From: CAYVWB01 sp964455395
GTDB lineage: Bacteria > Desulfobacterota > Desulfovibrionia > Desulfovibrionales > Desulfovibrionaceae
Length of the DNA stretch: 64,000 nt
Reading direction: 5' to 3'
Assembly: GCA_964455395.1 (NCBI GenBank)
Contig: CAYVWB010000005.1
Span: 1-64,000 of the forward strand
Of the stretch, positions 44,735 through 51,667 are shown piece after piece. The notes beneath the pieces are model-generated. The model was not told the DNA's origin. It was given only the letters and a program-made list of their open reading frames with translations, and did not search any database. The position numbers and the translations under genes are program-made. Each line of letters begins with the position of its first letter. The first letter of the stretch is position 1.

Positions 44735-45916
44735 TCACGCCAGCCGGGCGGTGTATTCGTCGATGATGCGTTCGCGGTTCATGCCGGAAACCACGAGCTG
44801 CTTGCGGATGGCCATGTCGTCCCAGGCAGGCTGCAGGCCGATTTCCCGCACGGTCTTTTCCGGATCCTGATGCTCGGGATCTTTCGTCTTTTCGCTCATG
44901 TGACAATCGTCGCCCATGAACACGAGCATGGGTCGTTCGCCGTGTTGGCGCGTCTTGTTCTGGCGGTTCACCACGGTGATGAGGAATTCCGTGTACTCGC
45001 GCGACTGGGGGTTCCACACTTCGATACCGTCCACGTCGTAGCCGGCGAGGAGGATGGGCCAGAACTGTTCCGGGTGGGGGATGACCACACCAGCGTTGAA
45101 CGACCGGGCTTCCTCGATGACTTCGGAAGCGCGGTAGAAATGGCTCAGGGAGAAATCTTCTTTCACCAACTTCTTCACGGACTTGGCGTACATCTGCACC
45201 CGGGTGATGAGCTTGTCGCCATAGTCTTCGCGCATGGTGTCGAAAAAGTTGCGCACCAGTTTGTTCTTGATCATGTCACGAGGGGTTTCCACCCACCGGT
45301 CTTCGAGCATGGTCTTGAGCTTGTCCGTGTAGATGGCGGCGAACTCCACGATATCTTCCGTGGCGCCTGTTTCCGCCGCGGCTTTCTGCCGCATGTCCTC
45401 TGCGCGGTCGCTGATGAGCGCATCCATGAACTCGAAGAGTTGCCCGCCGCGGTAGGTGAAGGTGTGGGCCAGCATGGATTCCAGCACGTGCGCGCGTTCG
45501 CCGAGATTTTCTTCCTTGAAATGGAGCAGCAGCTGCACTTTGCGGTTGAACCCGTGGGAGTAGCAGTCCACCTCCACGCCGGAATAGCCATCCAAGCTCA
45601 TGATGACGTTGTGCTGCGTGGGGATGATGAGCCGTTTGCGCGCGTTGGGGTACATGGCGTCCACGCGCTGGGTGATGAGCTCCATGGGTACGAATTCCGG
45701 ATGCCAGTGGACAGCGAGAACCGTGGTCTGGCGCGGAAAGGTCTTGGGCGGCGTGAGGATGCGCTGGCGTTGTTCCTCGGAGAGCGAGACGTCGATGATC
45801 TGCGCGTACCGTGCGGCGTCCTCTTCGGTGATTTCCCGGGGAATGCGTTTGACATCCACCAGCTGACACTGCGCCGGGCAGTCGGTTTTGACGAGTTCCA
45901 TTCGCTGTGGCGACAT
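44735..45916 (-). CDS. PHP-superfamily-like metal-dependent phosphoesterase
   Basis: This 393-residue protein has the spaced metal-ligand motifs of the PHP (polymerase and histidinol phosphatase) fold. They are HWH (70-72), a central histidine in LAHTFTYRGG, VIPHPEQFWP, the GIEVWNPQS strand and the late GDDCH motif (335-339), equivalent to GSDxH. PHP proteins hydrolyse phosphoesters with two or three metals. An AGGAGC site precedes the ATG at 45916. A second start (MELVK) is possible. It is the second gene of the operon. I do not recall it as a named GAK member, so its inclusion here is of interest. Confidence 0.7.
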   Translation of the reverse strand: MSPQRMELVKTDCPAQCQLVDVKRIPREITEEDAARYAQIIDVSLSEEQRQRILTPPKTFPRQTTVLAVHWHPEFVPMELITQRVDAMYPNARKRLIIPTQHNVIMSLDGYSGVEVDCYSHGFNRKVQLLLHFKEENLGERAHVLESMLAHTFTYRGGQLFEFMDALISDRAEDMRQKAAAETGATEDIVEFAAIYTDKLKTMLEDRWVETPRDMIKNKLVRNFFDTMREDYGDKLITRVQMYAKSVKKLVKEDFSLSHFYRASEVIEEARSFNAGVVIPHPEQFWPILLAGYDVDGIEVWNPQSREYTEFLITVVNRQNKTRQHGERPMLVFMGDDCHMSEKTKDPEHQDPEKTVREIGLQPAWDDMAIRKQLVVSGMNRERIIDEYTARLA

Positions 45917-46021
45917 AAGGGATGGCTCCTGCGTGGTTTGGGGGCGGGGGGGGACTGCGAGGGAAGAGGCCGCGTCGACCCCCCGCCTCCTAGCGCACGG
46001 CGCGCCGTGCTGCAAGGCTGC

Positions 46022-46594
46022 CTATTTGTATTTGTCGTGACATTCTTTCATCCGCTGCGTCAGCAGCTCCACGGCTTGCCGAGCCGCCTCCACGGAGCCG
46101 CCGGCCATGGCGCGTTCGAAGGCCGCGGTGTCCTGCAGGTAGGCTTGGTAGTATTCGTCGCCTTTGCCGGGGTATTCGCACATCACCTTGCTGTCCGCGA
46201 TGAAGGCGTCCGCCAGGGCTTGCGCTGGCATGACGCCCTGCTGCAGGGCTTGGCGGATGGCTTTGAAGTCGCTCTTCATGCGTTTCTTGAGGGTCTTGTA
46301 TTTGGGTTTCGCGTCCCGGGGCATGGTTTCGCCGGCTGCGCAGGTCTCACATTCGCAGCCCACAGCGTGTTCGGGGGCTTCGTGTTTGACTTTCAGCTTG
46401 GCCTTGACGCCATCCACGCCCTCGCCGCCTTTGGCTTTCAGGGAGACTTCGAAGCTGGAGAAGTCTTCCAGGTCCAAGGCGACGTCGCCCACAGCCATGA
46501 CGCCTTCGCGCATGCCGGCGGCGAGCTTTTCAAAGAAACCGGGGACCTCTTCACGAGTGAGCATAAGTTCATATTTACGTTTTGCATCGGACAT
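46022..46594 (-). CDS. XXXCH-type protein of GAK system
   Basis: This 190-residue protein has an N-terminal amphi-Trp-like domain (KYELMLTREEVPGFFEKLAAGM, then FEVSLKAKGGEG). A central cysteine cluster C-x-C-x2-C (C80, C82, C85) follows. The C-terminal helix ends RMKECHDKYK, with the Cys-His pair at 185-186 that gives the family name 'XXXCH' as I recall it. It is the first gene of the operon, with a candidate promoter upstream. The terminal Cys-His could be a metal ligand or a modification site; this is not shown. Confidence 0.82.
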   Translation of the reverse strand: MSDAKRKYELMLTREEVPGFFEKLAAGMREGVMAVGDVALDLEDFSSFEVSLKAKGGEGVDGVKAKLKVKHEAPEHAVGCECETCAAGETMPRDAKPKYKTLKKRMKSDFKAIRQALQQGVMPAQALADAFIADSKVMCEYPGKGDEYYQAYLQDTAAFERAMAGGSVEAARQAVELLTQRMKECHDKYK

Positions 46595-46679
46595 GGCGCC
46601 TCGCTCCTTGAGCGTTGGAGTGGTATGGAGCGCGAAGGTGCGCACGCCACATTGCGCGCGCTTCGCTTCGCAGTGACTA

Positions 46680-46707
46680 GCCATAGCACACTCCAGGCGG
46701 CGGGCAA
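46680..46707 (-). promoter_or_regulatory. Candidate promoter of GAK-type operon
   Basis: On the minus strand a -35 TTGCCC (46707-46702) and a -10 TATGGC (46685-46680) have a 16-bp spacer. The element ends 85 bases upstream of the XXXCH gene ATG. It is the only reasonable pair I see in the 298 bases before the operon. Confidence 0.4.
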
Positions 46708-46892
46708 AGAATCCGGCCCCATACTCCGCAGTCTTTGGAGGCGGTTCGCGTCACTCCCAGGCGCCGACGCGCCAGCATGCGGCCGCTTCCCCCCGGAGCA
46801 CGCGCCGGCGTCGCCAGGGGTGGCGCAAGGCGCTCCGCCGCCGGCGCAGGGCGCCGCATGGTCGCACAGGTCGGCGGCGGGGCGTTGGCGAT

Positions 46893-47555
46893 CTAGAAGC
46901 GGTGGCAGCGATGCTTCACGTCCACGCCTTGTTCGATGAAAATGACGCACTCCGCGATATTGGTGGAGAGGTCGCCCACCCGCTCCAGAGAACGGGAGAC
47001 AAGCACCGTGTGCACGCAGCGTTCCACGGCCGGGGATTCCTTGATCATGTAGTCGATGAGGCTGCGCAGCACGGTAAGATCCAGTTCGTTGGCGCGTTCA
47101 TCGGTGTTGCAGACCTGGTCGGCGAGTTCGGGGTCCTGGTCCTTGAAGGACTTGATGGCGCTCTTGAGCATCTCCAGCACGATCTGGGAGAGCTCGTCCA
47201 GCTGCTTGGAGTACGGCAGCGGCGGTCTGTGGGAGAGCAGCAGGGAGCGTTCCGCGATGTTCACGGCTTCGTCGCCGATGCGCTCCAGGTTCACGATGAT
47301 GCGCATGCTGCCCACGATGTAGCGCAGGTCCTTGGCCACGGGTTGCGACAGGGCCAAGAGCTTCAGGGCCATCTCGTCGATGTCGCATTCGAGCTTGTTG
47401 ATCTCGATGTCCTTGTCGATGACTTGCTGCGCCGTCTGGGTGTCGCGTTCGGTGAGGGCGCGCAGGGACTTGTCCAGCGCTTTTTCGGCATAGGCCGCCA
47501 TCTCCAGCACTCTCACCTTGAGGTTCGCCAGTTCCTGTTCCAGATGCGTTTCCAT
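46893..47555 (-). CDS. phoU: Phosphate transport system regulatory protein PhoU
   Basis: This 220-residue protein has two three-helix PhoU repeats with metal motifs NLERIGDEAVNIAERS and SLERVGDLSTNIAECV. In the family PhoU links the Pst importer to the PhoR kinase and controls signalling and phosphate uptake. The ATG at 47555 has GGAGAG upstream. An in-frame ATG at 47567 overlaps the pstB stop. The last ten residues (HRCHRF) are Cys/His-containing. Confidence 0.93.
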   Translation of the reverse strand: METHLEQELANLKVRVLEMAAYAEKALDKSLRALTERDTQTAQQVIDKDIEINKLECDIDEMALKLLALSQPVAKDLRYIVGSMRIIVNLERIGDEAVNIAERSLLLSHRPPLPYSKQLDELSQIVLEMLKSAIKSFKDQDPELADQVCNTDERANELDLTVLRSLIDYMIKESPAVERCVHTVLVSRSLERVGDLSTNIAECVIFIEQGVDVKHRCHRF

Positions 47556-47566
47556 TGCGCTCTCCA

Positions 47567-48331
47567 TTAGCCGAAGCGGCCAGTGATGTAGTCTTCGGTC
47601 TGCTTGTTCTTGGGCCGGGTGAACATGGTCTCGGTGGGTCCCACTTCGATGAGCTTGCCGAGGTAGAAGAAGGCTGTGGTGTCCGAGACGCGCGCAGCTT
47701 GCTGCATGCTGTGCGTGACGATGATGATGGTGTACGTCTCCTTGAGCACATGGATGAGCTCTTCGATTTTCTGCGTGGCGATGGGGTCCAGCGCGGAGGC
47801 GGGTTCGTCCATCAGCAGCACTTCCGGGTTCACGGCGATGGCCCGCGCGATGCAAAGCCGCTGTTGCTGACCGCCGGAGAGGCCCAGCGCGGACGCATCC
47901 ATCCGGTCGGAGACTTCGTTCCACAAGGCGGCGCCTTTGAGGCTGGCTTCCACCTTGTGTTCGATGAAGCTCTTGTCTTTGACGCCGTTGACGCGCAAGC
48001 CATAAGCGACGTTGTCGAAGATGGACTTTGGGAAGGGGTTGGGCTTCTGGAAGACCATGCCCACGCGTCGGCGCAGTTCCACCACGTCGATGCCCGCCTG
48101 ATAGATTTCTTCGCCGTCCAGACGGATCTCGCCTTCCACCCGGGAGATGTTGAGCAGGTCGTTCATGCGGTTCAGACAACGCAGGTACGTGGACTTGCCG
48201 CACCCTGAGGGGCCGATGAGCGCGGTGACTTCCTTTTCTGTGAAGTCCAGGTCCACGTCATGCAGCGCCTTGAAGTCTCCATAATAGAAATTCAGGCCCG
48301 TCGATTGCATTTTCACTGTGCTGGCGCCCAT
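47567..48331 (-). CDS. pstB: Phosphate ABC transporter ATPase PstB
   Basis: This 254-residue ATPase has Walker A GPSGCGKSTYLRCLNRMND, a Q-loop VFQKPNPFPKSI typical of PstB, signature LSGGQQQRLCIARAIA and Walker B VLLMDEPASALDP. Permease and binding-protein genes (pstS, pstC, pstA) are absent from the surroundings, unlike the common pstSCAB-phoU order. Confidence 0.95.
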   Translation of the reverse strand: MGASTVKMQSTGLNFYYGDFKALHDVDLDFTEKEVTALIGPSGCGKSTYLRCLNRMNDLLNISRVEGEIRLDGEEIYQAGIDVVELRRRVGMVFQKPNPFPKSIFDNVAYGLRVNGVKDKSFIEHKVEASLKGAALWNEVSDRMDASALGLSGGQQQRLCIARAIAVNPEVLLMDEPASALDPIATQKIEELIHVLKETYTIIIVTHSMQQAARVSDTTAFFYLGKLIEVGPTETMFTRPKNKQTEDYITGRFG

Positions 48332-48341
48332 AGCGTTCCAC

Positions 48342-50321
48342 CTACACTCTGCGTTCAGGGTTGACGGCCACGCCCGCAAGCGGCTGGTCCGTGTCAGGGC
48401 GTTGGGCGGCGCTGGGAATGGTGAACTCGAAGCGGGCGCCGTGCGCGCCGTCTTCGCGATGGCTCACCCAGATGGCGCCGCCATGTTTTTCCACGATATG
48501 TTTGCAGATGGCGAGACCCAGTCCGGAAGATCCCCCGGATTTGGCGTTGCGGTGTTTTTCCACGCGGTAGAACCGTTCGAAGATGCGGTCCATGTCGCTG
48601 GTGGGCACGCCGGGCCCGTAGTCTTCCACACGGAAGTGGACCATCTCGTCTTCCTCGAAGCTGTAGACGCGGATGACGTCCTGTTCGCCGTCATGTTCCA
48701 CGCCGTATTTCACGGCGTTCTCGATGAGGTTGCGAAAGACTTGCGAGAGTCTGTCGTAATCCGCCATCACCATGACTTCCTTGGGGAAGTCCATATCCAC
48801 TTGTGCGTGCTTCGCCTCCACCAGATGCGCGCACTCGCCGAGGGCTTGCGCTGCAGCTTTGACGGCGTCCACCTCTTCCAGCGTCAGGAGCTTGCGTCCG
48901 CTGCTTTCCAGGCGGGTGAGGCTCAGCAGGTCGTTCACGGTTTTCGCCATGTGGTTGGCGTGTTTCACGATGATTTCGAGAAAATTCTTCTGTCCTTCAA
49001 GTTTGCCGACGCCTTGTTCCACACTCAGCAGCAGGGTCTCCGCATAGCCTTTGATGGAGGTGAGCGGGGTGCGCAGCTCGTGGGAGACGTTGGCGACAAA
49101 GTCCCGTCGCACGCGCTCCAGCCGGGACAGGTCGCTGATATCGTGGAAGACGGCGAGGGCTGCGGCGTCGCCGGCGTCCGGAATTTCGCAGCGCATGGGC
49201 GCGATGGTCACTTCGTACACGGCGTCGCGCTCCGGTTCGATCTGCAGCTTGACAGCGGTGTGTGTTTCGTCGGGCTCCCCTTCCCCATTGTGTCGCGGCG
49301 GGCAGGGTTCGGCGGCCAACACCTCGTCGAAGGCGCGCTGGAGTTCGGGGCTGAGCACAACCTCCAGCGGTCGTTTGCCTTCGTGGCGCTCCGTCTCGGG
49401 AAAGATTTCCATGAGCGCTTTGTTCACGGTGCGGATGCGACCGCGTTTGTCCAGCACCATGACGCCTTCGCGCATGGAGTCCAGCACGGCTTCCAGCTGG
49501 GTTTTCTGGTCCGTGATGGTGCGGATCTGCGTTTCGATGGAGTGCGCCATGCTGTTGATGGAGCGCGCCAAGGCGTCGAATTCCTTGCTCTTGAACCCAC
49601 CAAGGCGGCGCCTGTATTCGCCGCGGCCGATGGCTTCGGCCACGTTGATGGTCTCGCCCATGCAACGCCACAGCCAACGCACCAACACGAGACACATGAG
49701 CGCAGAAACAACCAACGCCGCGCCGATGGCGAGCAGGAACCCACCCTTCATGGAAGCCAGTCCGCTCGGCGCGCCGCTGGGCATGCCCAGCAACAGCCTT
49801 CCGGCCGGCAAGCCTGCTCCGCCGGCGAATTCACCGGCGGCGAAGACGACTTCGTTGTCAAAGAACACGCTCACCATGCTCATGGCGGGAGCAGCTTCGA
49901 AGCTGGAGGCGGAGCGCTGCGCCCCGTTCGCTTGCAGTTCTTCCAGCCGGGGGAAAGGCCCTTGCAAAGTCGTCGGGCTCGCGTTGTCCGACAAGGGGGG
50001 CGTGGCGAATACGCGCTCGCCTTGCTCGTCCTCCAGCGCGAGCCGGACGTGGAGGGCTTCGGCGGTCTGCGTGAGCCACCGCGAGCCCACCCGCGCCAGA
50101 TCCGAACGAACGCCGCCCTCCGCACTGTCGGTCAAGGACACGCGCATGGCGAGGCCTTCCCCCACAAGGTACAGCAGACGCCGCGCTTCCCGGTCCGCAT
50201 GGTCGGTCATCTCCCGTGTAAACACCTGATGCGCGTACCACGACGGCGCCACCAGTCCGAGAAAGACCACCAGCAGGAACGAGAAGAGCACGCGCGATCG
50301 GAAGGAGAACCCTCCCCGCAT
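48342..50321 (-). CDS. phoR: PhoR-like sensor histidine kinase
   Basis: This 659-residue inner-membrane kinase has a membrane helix near residues 8-28, a ~160-residue periplasmic domain, a second helix near 195-215, and a HAMP segment (NVAEAIGRGEYRRRLGGF). A PAS domain follows (VLDSMREGVMVLDKRGRIRTVN). The HisKA box is DFVANVSHELRTPLTSIKGYAETL, and the ATPase boxes are LIENAVKYG, DYGPGVPTSDMDRIFERFY and GSSGLGLAICKHIVEKHGG. A large periplasmic domain is more than classic PhoR has, but the phoB-phoR-pstB-phoU context supports the name. Confidence 0.9.
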   Translation of the reverse strand: MRGGFSFRSRVLFSFLLVVFLGLVAPSWYAHQVFTREMTDHADREARRLLYLVGEGLAMRVSLTDSAEGGVRSDLARVGSRWLTQTAEALHVRLALEDEQGERVFATPPLSDNASPTTLQGPFPRLEELQANGAQRSASSFEAAPAMSMVSVFFDNEVVFAAGEFAGGAGLPAGRLLLGMPSGAPSGLASMKGGFLLAIGAALVVSALMCLVLVRWLWRCMGETINVAEAIGRGEYRRRLGGFKSKEFDALARSINSMAHSIETQIRTITDQKTQLEAVLDSMREGVMVLDKRGRIRTVNKALMEIFPETERHEGKRPLEVVLSPELQRAFDEVLAAEPCPPRHNGEGEPDETHTAVKLQIEPERDAVYEVTIAPMRCEIPDAGDAAALAVFHDISDLSRLERVRRDFVANVSHELRTPLTSIKGYAETLLLSVEQGVGKLEGQKNFLEIIVKHANHMAKTVNDLLSLTRLESSGRKLLTLEEVDAVKAAAQALGECAHLVEAKHAQVDMDFPKEVMVMADYDRLSQVFRNLIENAVKYGVEHDGEQDVIRVYSFEEDEMVHFRVEDYGPGVPTSDMDRIFERFYRVEKHRNAKSGGSSGLGLAICKHIVEKHGGAIWVSHREDGAHGARFEFTIPSAAQRPDTDQPLAGVAVNPERRV

Positions 50322-50328
50322 GCCGCCT

Positions 50329-51012
50329 CTACTCCTTGAACCGATAGCCGACGCCGCGAACGGTTTCGACAAATTTCGCATAGGGGCCCAGCTTCTGCCG
50401 CAAGCGACGCACATGGGTGTCCACAGTGCGCGCATACCCCTCGAATTCATAGCCCCATACCGTATTGAGCAGCTGGTCGCGCGTCTGCACGCGTCCCTGG
50501 CGCTTCACGAGTTCGGCCAACAGCTTGAACTCCGTGGCGGTCAGCTGCACTTCTTCACCCTCCACCTCCACGCGGTGCGCTTCCAGGTCGATGGCGAGGG
50601 TGTCTTTCTGCCATTTGGCGCGTTGCGCTTCGCCGGGCCGCACACGCTTCATGATGGCTTTCACCCGGAGGAGGAACTCCCGCGGACTGAACGGCTTGAC
50701 AACATAATCGTCGGCGCCGAGCTCCAGTCCCACGATGCGGTCCACTTCCTCGCCGCGCGCCGTGAGCATGATCACCGGAATGGAAGCCGTGTCCGGTTTG
50801 CGCTTGAGCTCCTTGCAGACCTCGAAGCCGTCCATGGAAGGCAGCATGATATCCAGGATGATCAGCCCGGGCTGCCGCCGGCGGGCCTGCGTCAGCCCTT
50901 CGTAGCCGTCAGTGGCTGCGACCACCTCGTACCCGGCGTTCTCCAGGTTGAAGGTCAGCAGCTGCAGGATGTCTTCATCATCCTCGATTACGAGCACAAC
51001 GTCTTGTTGCAT
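50329..51012 (-). CDS. phoB: Phosphate response regulator PhoB
   Basis: This 227-residue OmpR/PhoB-type regulator has an N-terminal receiver (VLVIEDDEDILQLL, phospho-Asp in LIILDIMLPSMDG, lysine in DYVVKPFSPREF) and a C-terminal winged helix (LTATEFKLLAELVKRQGRVQTRDQLLNTVWGY, TVDTHVRRLRQKLG). The ATG at 51012 has GGAG upstream; a GTG at 51042 is less likely. It is the first gene of the Pho operon, 7 bases from phoR. Confidence 0.94.
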   Translation of the reverse strand: MQQDVVLVIEDDEDILQLLTFNLENAGYEVVAATDGYEGLTQARRRQPGLIILDIMLPSMDGFEVCKELKRKPDTASIPVIMLTARGEEVDRIVGLELGADDYVVKPFSPREFLLRVKAIMKRVRPGEAQRAKWQKDTLAIDLEAHRVEVEGEEVQLTATEFKLLAELVKRQGRVQTRDQLLNTVWGYEFEGYARTVDTHVRRLRQKLGPYAKFVETVRGVGYRFKE

Positions 51013-51080
51013 GGGGTCGTTCTCCACCAGTAAGGAATCCACTGTATGCGCTCACACGCATGACAACATCATGATTCCCC

Positions 51081-51098
51081 TGTGACAAATAGGTGACA
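51081..51098 (-). promoter_or_regulatory. PHO-box-like direct repeat upstream of phoB
   Basis: On the minus strand two 7-bp repeats read TGTCACC and TGTCACA, separated by TATT, giving 11-bp spacing. This matches the PhoB-binding PHO-box form (TGTCAT-like repeats with a 4-bp spacer). A weaker ATGACA/ATGATT pair lies next to it at about 51060. It lies 69 bases upstream of the phoB start and suggests autoregulation. Confidence 0.6.
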
Positions 51099-51138
51099 CA
51101 ACTTCAGAATCCCTTGATGCGCCTGTGTTTTACGATGT

Positions 51139-51663
51139 TCACTCCGCAGCGCCACTTCTCGCGCCTCCGCCCCCCTCCTCCGACGCGCTGCGGCGCGGCC
51201 CCCCTGAAGGCGTCAGGCCGCACTGTCGCAACGCCTCGTACACAAGCACCCCCGCCGCCGTGGCCAGGTTCAGGCTGCGCACGGCGTCCGTCACGGGAAT
51301 CCGCACCAGCTCGCCTTGCGCCAACACACTCTCCGGCAGACCGCGCGTCTCCGGCCCCAGCACGATCCAGTCCGCCGGCGTAAAAGCGAAATCATGATAC
51401 GCCGCGCCGGCGCGCGCTGTCGTACAGACAAGCCTTCTGCCAGCGTCGAGGGCGGCGCGGCGCGCCTCTTCCCAGTCATCCCACACTGTCAACGCCACTC
51501 GTGGCCAGTAATCCAGACCGGCTCGCTTCAGGTGTTTGTCTTCCAGGCTGAACCCGAGGGGCCGCACCAGGTGCAGCGCAACGCCTGTCGCGGCGGCGAG
51601 TCGCGCCACGTTGCCAGTATTTGGTGGAATTTCGGGTTGATAGAGGACAATCTCTGGCCGCAC
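51139..51663 (-). CDS. trmL: tRNA (cytidine(34)-2'-O)-methyltransferase TrmL
   Basis: This 174-residue SPOUT methyltransferase modifies the wobble base of a leucine tRNA in homologues. Motifs are YQPEIPPNTGNVARLAAATG, LGPETRGLP and SLNLATAAGVLVYEALRQ, which form the trefoil knot. The GTG at 51663 has GAGGGG upstream and lies 4 bases after the pepF stop. The Gly/Ser-rich C-terminal tail is longer than usual. Confidence 0.9.
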   Translation of the reverse strand: MRPEIVLYQPEIPPNTGNVARLAAATGVALHLVRPLGFSLEDKHLKRAGLDYWPRVALTVWDDWEEARRAALDAGRRLVCTTARAGAAYHDFAFTPADWIVLGPETRGLPESVLAQGELVRIPVTDAVRSLNLATAAGVLVYEALRQCGLTPSGGPRRSASEEGGGGARSGAAE

Positions 51664-51667
51664 CGCC

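Noticed and set aside
44453..46939. 828-residue plus-strand open frame across the GAK-type operon
   Set aside because: It spans several real minus-strand genes and their gaps, lacks a ribosome site and has shadow composition.
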